Source of the DNA: Chrysaora quinquecirrha
Lineage: Eukaryota; Cnidaria; Scyphozoa; Semaeostomeae; Pelagiidae
NCBI GenBank assembly: GCA_014526335.1
Contig: JACTAT010000049.1
Span: 2,726,258-2,790,257, forward strand
Reading direction: 5' to 3'
Length of the DNA stretch: 64,000 nt
Of this stretch, positions 22,516-34,200 are shown one piece after another; positions within the stretch are counted from its first letter, which is position 1; each line of letters begins with the position of its first letter. The notes under the pieces were generated by a model. The model made no database searches. It was not told the origin of the DNA and saw nothing but the letters and a program-made list of their open reading frames with translations. The translations under genes and the position numbers were made by a program.

Positions 22516-23555
22516 AATACAAATGTGTCATTGAGAAATTTTCCTAAAGTCTTTGTGTAGTTGTTAAAATTAATTAACACAGAAAACTGTTATGAAAAAT
22601 TTGTATTTTCCTTTCAGATTGAAAAAGAGAATTCGAAATGACTTGAACGAATAGTAAAAGAGAGGCATCTTGCCTTTTGTGAATCCATAGAAGGAAGACA
22701 ATTATTTAATGCAAATATAAATTCTAATTTTAACGATATGATTCACTTATGTATTTGTACTTTTGCACTTTTTTTAGAAATCAAGAAATGCACTATTTTG
22801 ATTTAGCACAATTATGCACTTACACCGACATATTTAAACACATAAACGATTTCAAGGTAGTGATGGACAGACATGACAAAAAGCACAACAGACCTCGTTT
22901 CCATTGAGGTATCTGTTGTGTTTGCCAGTCTAAAAAATGTTTCGCCTGGTGCGAAGACAAGGACAAAACCAATTACAAATGTATAGAATGTTATTTGATT
23001 AATTTAATTAGCAATGATAATTTTTCTTCTACTTTTAATGATAACACATCAGTAATTAGTAAGTGCGAATATCACCCTTTTAATGCATTTTTGTTTTAGC
23101 ATGTTGCATTTTTATTTGGTTCTCATACATTTAAACACACATTATTGCACCACGTCATTAAAGAATACTTATGGTTTGTTTTCGGCACAAAGTCTGATCA
23201 TTTTCAAAGACATTTGAAAATGATCGAGCCAGCTAATTTTTTTGACTAGTTTAATTTTAGAGCACTTTTTTATGTAAGGATTCTACACCACTACGACTAC
23301 CATACAATGCACTTGCACAAAATTTTTACTAGAAAAATAGCTTTTATTTTATTTTTGATAGAAAAATAGCTGGATTCATCATGTAAACGAGCAATTAAGA
23401 AAATCAATTTTGGAAAAGAAAAAATACACATTTTACAGACTGTAAATATACATTTTTAGAATTAAACGAGAAATACTATGGAAAAAACTACATAATTGAT
23501 TATATGAATGTCTGATTATGAAAATTGTCTGTTCCTTTTTCTCAGTACTATTTAT
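22516..23555. other. No gene recognised (intron-like or intergenic)
   Basis: AT-rich sequence between two exon-like blocks of gene D. No coding signal. Confidence 0.35.
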
Positions 23556-23930
23556 TTACTTGTCAACTTCATCTAAAGCCTTGACAAATACATCATCTTC
23601 ATCTTCATCATTGTCATCATCTCTGTTATTGCTATCATAATTAGCAGTACCATCATCATTGTTGTCTTTATCATCATCATCACCATCATCATCATCATCT
23701 AGTATGATTTTTCTGGCAATCTTTGGTCTTTTTGCTGTCAAGAGAACATCTTCATCACCTTTGCTGTCATGCTGCAGCTTGTTCTTTCTAGATGTTTTGA
23801 ATTTAGATTTGAATGGACACATTTCTGAGCTTTCAATGAACTCCTGTCTTTTATCGTTCGTCATCATCATCATCATCAATATGATTGATTCTTTTTTTCT
23901 TGGTACATTGGGGGTTCAGGACGTTCCATA
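23556..23930 (-). CDS. Unrecognised gene D, acidic middle exon
   Basis: A good acceptor, TTTACTTTCAG, lies just upstream on the minus strand (about 23943). The frame contains six ATG codons from a (GAT)n run, then 'NDKRQEFIESSEMCPFKSKF', a basic stretch 'RPKIARKII', and a tract of about 50 residues dominated by Asp. It ends at 23556. Three different frames cross the (GAT)n run, so the true reading frame is uncertain. Repeat expansion is the dominant force here. Confidence 0.3.
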
Positions 23931-24289
23931 ATAACAAAGCCTGAAAGTAAAAAAGTAGAAAACGTTGTTTTGAAAAATATTGCATAACAATGAGCATATC
24001 AAGAAGTTTTCATGAGATTGTCAGAGAGAAATAAAGTATGGTAGAAAACCCACCATTTTCATCAAAAAAGTCATGCTGTTGTTGCAACTGAATATTGTTT
24101 GATTTGTTTTGAGTAGTGCATTGAGAGGGAAAAATTTTAATTGTTGTTGCTGTTGCTGCTGTTGCTGTGCCTCATTGTGCAACAAAAGTTTATTGAGTAA
24201 CTTTTTGTGTTGGTAATTCATGCGATTCATTCTTTGAAGTCTGTTGTTTCTTTTGTTTCTCGCCTACTAATGTTGTTCAAGCATCCAGT

Positions 24290-25335
24290 GTAATTGGGAA
24301 ATTCTTCGACAGCTCACTATTTGGATTGCAGAAGTCGGTTTCTTGGTCACTCAGTTGTAGCACAGACTTGTCCTTTGTAGTCTTTGCAAGGCTACATCTA
24401 TGCGGCGAATGACAGAACAAATACAAAACCAATCCTAGACACTGACTTTGGCATTAACATTGACCGGAAAGCATGTAAGAATTAGGACGTACTCATCTTT
24501 CTCCCTCTGTTTGTTTTGTGGATTTTCAAAAGAAATGAATTCCTGAAAATCTATTCTTGGTTGAAAGAAAGTGTTTGATGCACTCATCATGCTGGTGAAT
24601 TGTTTCTTGGCATTTGATATTTCCTTCTCACATATCGGAATGGATTGACCAACTAAGAAGCCGTACATCTACCCCATATATTGCTTGATGTACTGAAGCA
24701 GCTGTGTTGGTGGCGTTTTTTTTGCTGACAGAGTTGTGCAATTTGTGCATTTCAAGAGTGTCATCAATGTAGCTTCTCAATTTGGCAGCTGTTTCACATA
24801 GGGCATTTTTAATCATCTTGTAGCTTCTGGTGCTCAGGCTGATCGATTCGGTGATTTCCCATCCTTTATCGTCTTGTCTTTGACTTTGATTTCGCGTTGT
24901 ATTTGAACACTCTTCTTGGTTTCTTTCTCTTCTTCATCATTGTTTTGGTTGTTGTTGTTGTTTTTTCATTTCTCTTCTTGCTTGGTGAATGGAAATTTCT
25001 TATCACCATTTGCAGAGATGTTTCGAATTTATGTATCTTGTCATCAGTTTTTAGATATTGCAGATGCTTAGAAAAAACTTCTTTAGAGAGAATTTCATAG
25101 CAGCCCATTTCTAGATTCTGAGACATGGAAGATGCTGCCATTTCGGTCCCAGTCTTGTAGCTTCCTTCTTCTTCTTTATCTGCTGCTTCTTCTTTGTCTT
25201 GTGGTGGTGGTGGTGGTGATTTCCGAGCAGAGAGTAAAGTTCTAGACAGTACGTCTGTTTTTATGCATTTCGTGCTGTTTACTCTGATACATGATCTCTG
25301 TTGTACTTGCGGCTCATTATTATGCGGCTCATGAT
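24290..25335 (-). CDS. Unrecognised gene D, 5' exons
   Basis: The frame is open on the minus strand from about 25335 to 24866. It begins 'PQVQQRSCIRVNSTKCIK', passes a Pro run and an acidic Lys/Glu stretch, then 'MAASSMSQNLEMGCYEILSK' and 'HLQYLKTDDKIHKFETSL', ending in a basic Lys/Arg tail. Further coding-like pieces follow in other frames: 'AKLRSYIDDTLEMHKLHNSV' (24816-24660), 'CEKEISNAKKQFTSMMSASN' (to 24435) and 'KDKSVLQLSDQETDFCNPNS' (to about 24290). They may be exons of one protein or a frameshifted relic. A CAG/CAA run encoding poly-Gln lies downstream at 24136-24170. Function unknown. Confidence 0.35.
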
Positions 25336-25362
25336 CTCAGAATTATTATTCTAATTCCACGT

Positions 25363-25438
25363 ATTGTTTTTCTTGCACAACATTTTTCACCATTGTTTTT
25401 CTTGCACAACATTGTTAACCATTGTTTTTCTTGCACAA
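25363..25438. repeat. 29-bp tandem repeat
   Basis: ATTGTTTTTCTTGCACAACA recurs at 25363, 25392 and 25421 (period 29 bp, about 2.6 copies). No other feature between 25340 and 25825. Confidence 0.8.
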
Positions 25439-25824
25439 ACACATGGTATAGCATACAAAGATCGTTCTTGCTAAAGAGGGTTCATCAAACGCGTATATTA
25501 ACAAAGCTGCCCAAAGCCAAGAAACATAGCCAAAAAAACACACGGCGTTGGGTTTAACAAATAAGTACAGTTTGCTACAAAACAAATAATATATAAATAA
25601 TATATGCTATAGAATAATTCAGCTTACACAAATGAGAAAATTAAACTAATACTGATTTAAGAAACTTTAGGCCTAAATAAACGATTGTCTATTAACTTAC
25701 AGATTTTATGTCCTCTATGGCCTATAAAGCCTCATCTTCTTTACTTCTTCTCTTTCTTCAATAGATCACTGCTTTATCTTCACTGCTTTACCTGAAAAAT
25801 ATTGACATAGCACGAGCTCCTCAG

Positions 25825-27325
25825 TACAGCAACTATGTGGAAGAGCGTATATTAAAAGAAGAAAAGTCCGTATATTTCCCTTTACCAAAGAATACATTTC
25901 CACTCTTGACCTGTCCCCCTACGAAATCCAGTACAACCACAAAATGGAGGCCAACACATAAAAGAAAAACTGCCAACTTTTTTCTCAACTTTATGTAGCA
26001 TGCCAAGTGCGAGAAGGAAATCTGGCAGAGTTTTTTCAGCATGAGAATAACAATTGCCCTCCTGTACTTTCAAAGAACAAAGAAATGCGCTCAGGTAACA
26101 AGGCAGATTTGGTATCTTGTATGGAAAGTGTTGCCCTTCCTAGCTCTGAGAAGCCAGTTGTCAATGTGATAATCCTTTATGGTCCAGCCATAATCAATAT
26201 GCTGAAGCCAATGCATGCGAAAACATTTGAAGAGTATGCAAACGATATTTATTCGCCATCCATCAAAAGGCAACACAATGATGAATCAAGAGTTGACGTC
26301 GTTTAGGATGTTTACATCGCCAATAGTTTAAAAGCATCAACAAGATGTAAACGCAGGAAAGGAATACGAAGAAGAATGCAACTGCATTCAAGAATTCCTG
26401 GATGGCGGGAAGCTTTCCTTCGCTTGAATGAAAATAAAATGGAGCTTTTTAAGTACCTAGCAGAGCAAACAATAAAAATTGATAGCAATGGTAAGCAAGT
26501 TATTAGAACTTATGAGGGACTGGTTTTGTGCAAGTTCCCGCACGAAACAGACGCCCTTTCTCCTTGTACTCAAGAGGAAGCCGATACCCGACTTTTGATC
26601 CATGCTTTTATGCAGCAAAGCAAGGCTATGATAAAATTATGATATGAACTGTTGATACTGACGTTGTGGTGATTGCAACTGCACTATTTCATCAATCAGG
26701 CCTTTGGAACTGTGGATTGCATTTGGAACCGGAAAAAATTTACGGTATTTGCCTACTCATTCGATTTGCAACAATATGGTTGAACAAAAATTCAAGAGTC
26801 TTTTGATGTTCCATGCTGTGATCAAGTTTCTTTCTTTGCAAGCAAGGGAAAGAAAACAGCTTGGGAAACATGAAAGCAATTCGAAGATGTTATGCCAGCC
26901 TTTGAATCTCTGTGTGAAGCACCTGCCATCGTTGATGTTGATGAAACCCTAACAATTCTTGAACAGTTTGTGGTCCTACTCATGACCGTCTCAGTACGTG
27001 TACCTCTGTAGATGACTGCCAAAAAGAGCTTTTCACAAGAAAAGGAAGATCTATCCAGGCTTTTGCATTGCTAGGGCCAGTCCCTCATTGCCAGACCTGC
27101 AATTCCATGTGGAAGCAACTGGGGATGGGATAAATCATCAACTGGAGAGTTTGTACCCTTTTGGACAAGTTTACCAGACGCATCTTCGACATGCAAATAG
27201 CTAATAAAATGTGGCTGCAATCCAGAAAAAGGCTGACACGGCTGTTGCAAATGCATCAAAGCTGAGCTACAGTGCACTGCACTTTGCAAGTGTGGTGGAG
27301 ACTGTGAACGATTATGTATTCTTTA
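25825..27325 (+). pseudogene. Family A gene, 5'-truncated copy 1
   Basis: Broken plus-strand frames match, block for block, the second half of the family A copy at 38-42 kb: 'QYSNYVEERILKEEKSV', 'LYVACQVREGNLAEFFQHEN', 'WREAFLRLNENKMELF', 'TQEEADTRLLIHAF', 'RTVDTDVVVIATALF', and, after a frame change, 'CCDQVSFFASKGKKTAWE'. A Cys-rich tail 'LIKCGCNPEKG...CCKC' to 'LQCTALCKCGGDCE' ends near 27310. I read the EADT, DTDV and CD motifs as acidic residues of a FEN/XPG-like PIN nuclease fold (inference). TAG at 26304, a stop at 26640 and several frame changes show it is dead. The N-terminal half of the family is absent. Confidence 0.75.
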
Positions 27326-29685
27326 TTTAGTAATGACACTGCTATTCTTTAATCATTATATTCATTGTTCCTATTATATTAACTCCATTCCAAATGTTTG
27401 CTAATTTGTTTGAAAAAATTAATGCAAAATGTTTTGTGATGACATTAATATGATGCCATCATGACATCAGAGCAACATTGTCTTTTTGTAGTGATAAACA
27501 CTACTTCATCCATGACCCTAAAAGGAAGATAGCAAAATTTACTTCAAATGATTAAAAGGTATAGACTACCAAAAAATGAATAAAAAATCCTTATCAATAT
27601 GACGTCATTATGACGTTACTGTGACATCATAGAATGAGATTTCGAGATGGGCCTGCATTTCAAAATAATCAGCATTCCAAGTTCTATAAGTGTAGCAAGT
27701 TTCATGCTTTTACCTTAAAACCCACAATTACTTAACAATTCTGCTGGACTGTTAAGGATTGTAGATGCTTGAAGCAGACTTCATCATTGTGTTATCCCAA
27801 CAGAAGAACTTTCTACACAACGTTTGCATGCATTGTAACTTAACGTTTTGTCACTTAAGCGTTCGCAATGACGCCATCAGTTATTACCCCATGAGTGTTT
27901 CATGTGTATAAGACTTAAAGCTACTATTTTTTAAATGTAAATACTAGAATCCCATTAAAATTCTATGCTAGGCCATTTTTATGTGTTTCCCACTCATACC
28001 GAATTTCATGAAAGTTCTAACTTGACCCCTTGTTAATGACGTCATCAAAAGCCCAAACCCCCGTCTTTTGAATAAATTATTTAAGATCTTAGATTTAAGT
28101 CAAAATATATATATAATGAAGAACAATGTAAAAGTTGATATATACTTCTTGTGACAAGTTTTCCCACTCAAATATTGCAAAAATACCATCGAGATGACAT
28201 CATCAATAATGTTTCAAAGTCTTAAAATACCTTTTATAGTCCAATTACTTCGAATTCATAAAAAAATTCTAAGTTAGGCACTTGGTTAGATTGTTGTGAT
28301 AATTTCCCTGTCTATAAGGACCATTCTCAATGTGTTCTGAGCACTTTTGATTATAATCTGAGATGTTCAAAAGTACATTCGCTCACCCCTTTTTTCAATA
28401 TTTCTTGCCAATCAAATTGCGTTATTAGACAGGTTTTTTGAACAGTCTGGTTACACCAGAATCAGTTAATTTTAAAACAAGGGAGTAATATTAAATTAAT
28501 TAATATATAAAATTAATTAATATAACAATTAGTATAACAATTTATAACAGTATATAGTTGTGTTCAACTTAATATTTTGGTATAATTTCTGGTATACATT
28601 TGAGTTAGTAAAAATAGTTAGTTGAAATTTTGTTCCTTTGGCGAAACATTCCTATTCCGAACTAATCAAAGCACCACCATGAACTTCTGTACAGTAAATA
28701 ACTGACACCAATTTAATAGAGAAATAACAATGAAGTAACAAACATGCGCCATTTAAATGGTGAGCTTATTCCTTTTCAGCCTTTAACGTCTAGAAAGGAA
28801 GAAATTAAACTACTGACTGAGATTCCTAAATTTCAAATTTATAACTTACCTACTTTGGCTAACTTACGTACTTCTCAAAAGTTTTCATGAAAATTTTGTT
28901 TAGTCCTATCCTGAAACACCTAAAAAAGGAAACAGAGATATACTGTAGGTATAGAGATATAGTGATCGATTTGACATTTGAAAATGCATTGTTGATTTGC
29001 AATAGCAATTAATTTTGCCCTTTTCCTTTTTCTTTGTATTTTCACCTAGCTTAAGAAAAACTGACTCTGATCTCTTTCTCAAAATACTTAAAATTGTTGA
29101 AGTTGACATTTTTTATGTTAGGATGAACTAAATGAGGTCTGCAAAAGGCTTGAAATGGAAAGGCTGCAGTTTGCGATCTTGCCTGCCTGCTGTTCTCTGA
29201 TGAGAAAGTAAGAAACAGCAGTGTGAAAGGCTTCTCAACCAGAAAACATCAAATAGCAGGAAGGGGACTCCAAAATTACAGGCTGAAGATCTTAAATGTA
29301 TATAAAGCATTTAGAATACTTACAAGAAGCAAACATCTATAAATCCAGTGAAAATTGATGCTGTTTGAAACATTAATTGTATAATGAACCTCTTTAGTAA
29401 CTGAAGACATTGTCTATCTAATTACTGTAAATAGTTCAAGTATATGTTCATAGGTTGATATGTTGATATATTAATACATATTTTAAAGACAAATATCGAA
29501 ATGAAAGTAAAAAATTGAGGCTTGTTATCACAACAGTCAGGTTACTCAATACCATTTAAAGCAGGAATTTATTTGAGTCTATAGGCGCCCTATAGCTTGA
29601 GCAGATACCTTGTTGAGTACTTGCATGCACTGCAATATGCCTATCCTGCCTAGTATTTACTCTTACTTTACAGTGTATATCAGTA
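27326..29685. other. No gene recognised
   Basis: About 2.3 kb of AT-rich DNA. 27420-28260 contains many GACGTCAT/TGACGTCA-like words (for example 27601, 28037, 28195), and 28495-28560 is a TAATTAATATA-rich tract. Short minus frames at 28.9-29.3 kb show no domain. Confidence 0.45.
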
Positions 29686-29990
29686 TCAGAGGTATTTCAA
29701 CTTATGTTTTGCGACTTTTAAATATTTTAGAATAAGATGCTGACACTGCGCACATAATTTTCTGCTTCTGTCAACCATCCCACCCTCCGGCAGCTCACAC
29801 AACCTGTCATTTCTAGTTAAAGTTTCCTGTCTAGCTGATTTCGATGATTTCAAATGTGATTCAACAGGTTCATGGAGACATAGTGGCACCCCGAAACGCA
29901 TATTTGCTGTAGAAAGGACAAAAGATGACAGCACGGCTATAATAGTAATAACAATGACGAACAAGTTGAGTATCAGGAGTATTACACTTT
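29686..29990 (-). CDS. Exon-like frame with one transmembrane segment
   Basis: After a possible acceptor (CTTTTTAAAG at about 29991) the minus strand is open to 29686. It starts with a hydrophobic run of about 25 residues ('LLILNLFVIVITIIAVLSSF'), followed by a polar region of about 70 residues with four Cys ('LCLHEP', 'LCELPEGG', 'CAQC'). There is no ATG in frame before the hydrophobic run, so a secreted-peptide start is not supported. An internal exon of a membrane protein fits better. I do not recognise the family, and chance cannot be excluded at this length. Confidence 0.3.
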
Positions 29991-30009
29991 AAAAAGAATA
30001 TATTCTGTA

Positions 30010-30640
30010 AATACCGGGTGCTCCAAAAAAAGGAACTGGTTTTAGAGATGGATTTTATTTGTGAACCATAGCTTCACGGCTAATGAAATTTTCTCATAAT
30101 ACTTAACTGTGTGTAATCCAAACCAACGCTTTATATGCTATCCTCCCTAGACCAGGCGGAGAATGGGGGTAGGGTCACCCCTCCGGGAAGTAACTTTAAT
30201 TAGGTGGTTTTGGGTAATTTTGGGGTGCTGATTCCGAAAATTGATGTTATATGGGCAGGTTCGGGGGCCTTTGGCCTATTTAATGTTTAAGTCTCGCTTT
30301 CATGTAAAATACCTGCACAATCCTAATTATGTCAAAGAAGGTGGATTTAGGCAATTTGGGGCGCTGATTTCGAAAATCGATGTTGGAGGGCGTTTCGGGG
30401 GGCATTTGACCTCTTTTCAATGAGAAAATCTCGTTTTCATGCAGAAAAGACAAAAATGTCTTGATAATTACTCTTCTCATTATGGGATTTTTTCAAACTT
30501 GGTTCACTTTGGTAGTTCTGGTGTACTAATTCCGAAAATAAATGTTATTTGGACACATTTTGAGTCAGTTATCTCTATGTCATATCAAAGTCTCATGATA
30601 GATAACAAAGCATTTGTCGCTTGAACGTCAATAAATCTAT
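30010..30640. repeat. Degenerate 140-155 bp tandem repeat
   Basis: The phrase GGGGTGCTGATTCCGAAAAT recurs with changes near 30222, 30360 and 30515, each followed by GATGTT(A/G) and a G-rich stretch. This gives three diverged units. A terminal-repeat-like CCGGGTGCTCCAAAAAAAGG lies at 30016. No coding sequence recognised. Confidence 0.55.
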
Positions 30641-30677
30641 AAAAAAAGAAAATAATCTATATGCATTGTCAAAACGA

Positions 30678-30921
30678 TTAGGCATAAAAAATGTCAACAA
30701 TTTCTTCATCAAAGTCGTTTTCACTGTCATGGCCTAGTAGCAGATCAGCGTCATCGGTGTTGTCACCATTCTCATTTTCATTGCTTAGAAGCAGCTCTGT
30801 GACATCTTCCGGGTAGCATTTATCACTCCAGGCAACTGATCCACTTTCATCACATCCATGATTAGCTGGGTCATCCAGATCCATCATTAAGCAGCCTGCT
30901 TGCCTAAAAATGGATGCAACA
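30678..30921 (-). pseudogene. Family B gene, C-terminal segment
   Basis: The minus strand reads 'VASIFRQAGCLMMDLDDPAN', 'SDKCYPEDVTELLL' and an acidic Asn/Asp-rich end stopping at 30678. It joins exactly to the end of the segment at 33052 (codons ...R-S-N-Y | V-A-S) once the inserted transposon at 30924-33049 and one TA copy are removed. It is thus the true C-terminus of the family B copy, displaced 2.1 kb by the insertion. Confidence 0.75.
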
Positions 30922-31440
30922 TAGAGTGGTGTCGCCCTGAAATGGAACACTTTTTGTAGTTCAAAGTTTTCAGGGCTTTGTGAAAAATTTAAAAATAAAG
31001 GAAATGCGGGCCTAATTTTTTCAAATAGCATGCGAAAATAATTCCTAAAGGTTATTTACATCATTTTTACATGTTTTCCTAGGTTTATCAATAACAAATA
31101 AATTTTTCTAAATTTTTTTATTGTGCTCACCGGAAATTGACTTTTCGGATTCCTCGAATTTTTCATTTGTTTTCTCCTGTTACTAAATTTGTCTCGTTTA
31201 TTTCTGCATCTTTCTTACAACTTAAACAAAAGTTTTCTTGCTCCAGAAGAAAACAACCTTCACAAATTGATTTGACAAAGAAAGAAGAAATAATTCGCAA
31301 ACACTTACAAATTAGGAAACATTTTTGGAGCAGTAACATGACTGGCCGAACGTCGCCCTTCTTGGAACATGTTTGCATGCTCATACTGGTTTTATGATTG
31401 TGTTCGAAGAATTTCGAACACATTGGTGTGGGGTGGCGTG

Positions 31441-31442
31441 TC

Positions 31443-31513
<71 letters not shown>
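31441..31513. repeat. (ACTA)n microsatellite
   Basis: About 17 copies of CTAA/ACTA in a row with two imperfect units at the right end, inside the TA-flanked transposon. Confidence 0.97.
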
Positions 31514-31844
31514 CACTGACTAACCAACGCTTGAACAATGGAAAACGTGTAACAATAGTATAAGCATCTCAACAATGCCATTAGGGCCATTGTCTCGGCC
31601 ATTTATGCGCAATTTGCGGTTAGCCCTTTGTCGATTTAAGGTCATGTGACAATTTTTCTCTTCGCAAAAGCTTGATTGCATCTGACTCATGGCTGTTTAC
31701 CATTTGAAACTGGCAAATTGCCACCTTTGATTGGTAAATGACATTTCACGCATTTTCAACATTAATCAAAGAGTCTTGGCAAAGAGCGGCAATTTCAAAC
31801 CAGTTTTCAAAACAAATCTTCATTATTATCATCCTCACCATAAA

Positions 31845-32540
31845 AATCGTCATAATAATAATAATAATAATAATAATCACCATCATCATTATCATCATCA
31901 TCATCATGATTACCATCACTATCATTGATAGTGTGGCTGCGGCAAGATCTTAAGGAACTCACCACCACCACAATCACCCCTACAACCATCACCACCACCA
32001 CCCCTATCACAACCACCACGCCCCTTATCACCACCACCACAATCACCCCTAAAACCATCACCACGATCACCTCTATCAAAACCACCACGCCCTTATCACC
32101 ACCACCACAATCACCCCTACAACCATCACCACCACCACCCTATCACCTCCACCACAACCACCCCTAAAACCATCACCACCACCACCCTTATCACCACCAC
32201 CACAACCACCCCTAAAACCATCACCACCACCACCCCTATCATCACCACCACAACCACCCCTAAAACCATCACCACCACCACCCTTATCACCACCACCACA
32301 ATCACCCTTACAACCATCACCACCACGACCCCTATCACCACCACCACAACCACCCCTAAAACCATCACCACGATCATTCCTATCACAACCATCACAAGCA
32401 CCCCTACCTTCAGCACCACAACCACCTCTACCACCACCACTACATCCATACTACCACCACAATCACCCCTACCAACAAGCATCATAATCATCGTGGTCAT
32501 CAACATCATCATCATAACCAGCACCATTATCATGATAATC
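31845..32540. repeat. (ATC/ACC)n tract and 48-bp minisatellite
   Basis: CAT/CAC trinucleotide runs at 31845-31925 are followed, from about 31960 to 32470, by a unit of about 48 bp built from CACC triplets plus a CCCCTAAAACCATC segment (for example at 32161, 32209, 32257). It ends in ATC-rich sequence to 32540. Long frames here are repeat translations only. Confidence 0.9.
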
Positions 32541-33051
32541 ATTATCGTCATTGTTGTGCATACCGATTAACATCTTTCATCATTTGACCGAAATAGCTAT
32601 ATTCAACCAGAGTCGTTCTTCGAACACGCCCATAGGGCCCCTATGTTTTTTCAAAATGCGCCAGCGGAGTCAAAATAAATTTGGACTTAGGAAACGTAAG
32701 AAAACGCAAGTTACCTCCGGCTGAGTGGTTATTTTTCAACAACAAGTTATTTTTCATATTTCGTATTCGTAAACACAGCTTCCGAAGACTAACGGAAGAC
32801 TAACCGGAACGTTCGGTCCTATTCTTCGTGTTCCAAGAGGGCGACGGGCCTAAATTTTTGTCCGCAGAATCACTGCTTATTAATGTTGTTAATACGGATC
32901 AAGAGGCTTGCAAAAAAGACTAATTTTTTCATAATAATTGAAAAAGATGTAGAAGAATATATTGACATCATTTTAATTTTTAAAGAACTGCAACTTTCCA
33001 TATAATTGGAGTTTTATCAAAGGTGTTCCATTTCAGGGCGACACCCCTCTA

Positions 33052-34200
33052 GTTCGATCGCTTTATGTGAAGCTTTAAATTCGACTGGCAAGGCAGCAGC
33101 AAGCTTAAATCTGTTATTTTATTTTCATTTTCAAATTTCTGCGAAAAAATCTTCTTTCTCACGTCATTTACCGATTTCATTCTTTCGTTACCATACATAG
33201 CGCATAAAAACTGTTCTAAGCGTCCCTGCACTTCTTCAGATACGAAAAGAGTGGTTCCCAAGTTTGCAAATAGACTAACATATTCCGCCTTTTTGGCCAT
33301 TCTTTTCCAAAAGGCTATTTTTCCTTTTCTAAAGAAGCTGGAGACATAATCATTTCCGGAAAAGGCCTGAAGCCCAATGAGTGCTCTCCTCTTCTCGATG
33401 TCCAGAGATGAAGATGTTATGTCCATTATTTTCCTACTTAGTCCTGTTCCATTGTCAATCAATACTTGGACTCCTCCAAAATCATGGGCAACGAAGAGGG
33501 CTAGGATATCGATGTCTCTTCAAGATGCATCATAAAATTTACGTAATATGTGCCATAGCTAGCATAATGAACCCTGTTTGTAGGAAAGCAAAGTGCTAGC
33601 GATTGTTTCCAGGTGAGCAGGCGAAGGTTGTAGTCGTTAGTATTAACAGAAAAGTGCAATTTGTGTTGACAATTAACCAACTGTATGTAGTGCGCCCAGT
33701 ACTGGGGGGTTTTTCCCAATTCACTTTTCAAGCACTGGCTCATCTTTAATTGATATTTGCTGCAATACTCTGTGACAGAATTTTGGCATAACAAGTCTGT
33801 TGGTTTTGAGCTTACTGGGGTTGACTGAGCAAATTCATACACTGTTTCGGGTACCAGTGGTACAAAGCGCTCCAAAAACAGCCTTTCCAGTGCTTCAGCA
33901 AAGGCTTCGTGGACAAGCAATCAACGGCTATAGTGCTTGCCGCTCACCACACCATTTATACTTCCCGAGCTGCACAGTCCTGCTTGAAAAAGGATATCTT
34001 CAAATCCACTTCACGCCACAAACGACCAATCACACCGAAGAATGCCATTATGGCATGAAAGTCTCCTAGATGGATGATTATATCCGACCACGAAGCCTGA
34101 TTGTTCCACAACACGTGAAATGCTTTTATTGCAGCTCCAACATCCAAAGTGTTATGAACATATGACATATTTGATTGCTTTGCAAGCTCTCTTGACACAT
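33052..34200 (-). pseudogene. Family B gene, core and PIN-like end
   Basis: Minus strand, in order: 'VGAAIKAFHVLWNN', 'IIHLGDFHAIMAFFGVIGRL', a frame change, 'VVSGKHYSR*LLVHEAFAEA', 'PQYWAHYIQLVNCQHKLHF', 'NRVHYASYGTYYVNFMMHLE', then a jump straight to 'DIDILALFVAHDFGGVQVL', 'LIDNGTGLSRKI', and 'LQAFSGNDYVSSFFRKGK'. Equivalent blocks in family A are 'MGALHIEMAFINAIGDW', 'FLSGSHVKRSRYAHQVS', 'VNYARWLPIFINDL', 'DTDVVVLAV' and 'FTGCDTVSAFCGRGKK', so A and B are homologous. The stretch that should carry the EAD motif is missing: an internal deletion of several hundred codons joins 'HLEE' to 'DIDI' at about 33520. GNDY...GK resembles the FEN1 GSDY...G block (inference). The copy is dead. Confidence 0.7.

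Larger units (their letters stand above)
30924..33049. mobile_element. 2.1-kb TIR transposon with TA target duplication, inside family B gene
   Basis: Left end GAGTGGTGTCGCCCTGAAAT (30924) and right end, reverse-complemented, GAGGGGTGTCGCCCTGAAAT (33049) match over 27 bp with a single difference. The element is bordered by TA on both sides (30922-30923 and 33050-33051). Removing element plus one TA restores an uninterrupted reading of the host gene. TA duplication and TIR length fit a Tc1/mariner-type non-autonomous element, but no transposase is visible, so the superfamily is inferred. Inside lie a tetranucleotide repeat, a 48-bp minisatellite, and a second inner inverted pair around CGTCGCCC..CTTGGAACA (about 31350 and 32830). 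Confidence 0.85.

Noticed and set aside
29686..29964. Secreted peptide with a signal sequence
   Set aside because: The first codon of the hydrophobic run is TTG, with no ATG in frame upstream before a stop, so an N-terminal signal peptide is not supported; kept as a membrane-exon candidate.
31807..32551. Long Val/Met- or Asp-rich frames on both strands
   Set aside because: They only translate CAT/CAC repeats and the 48-bp minisatellite inside a transposon.
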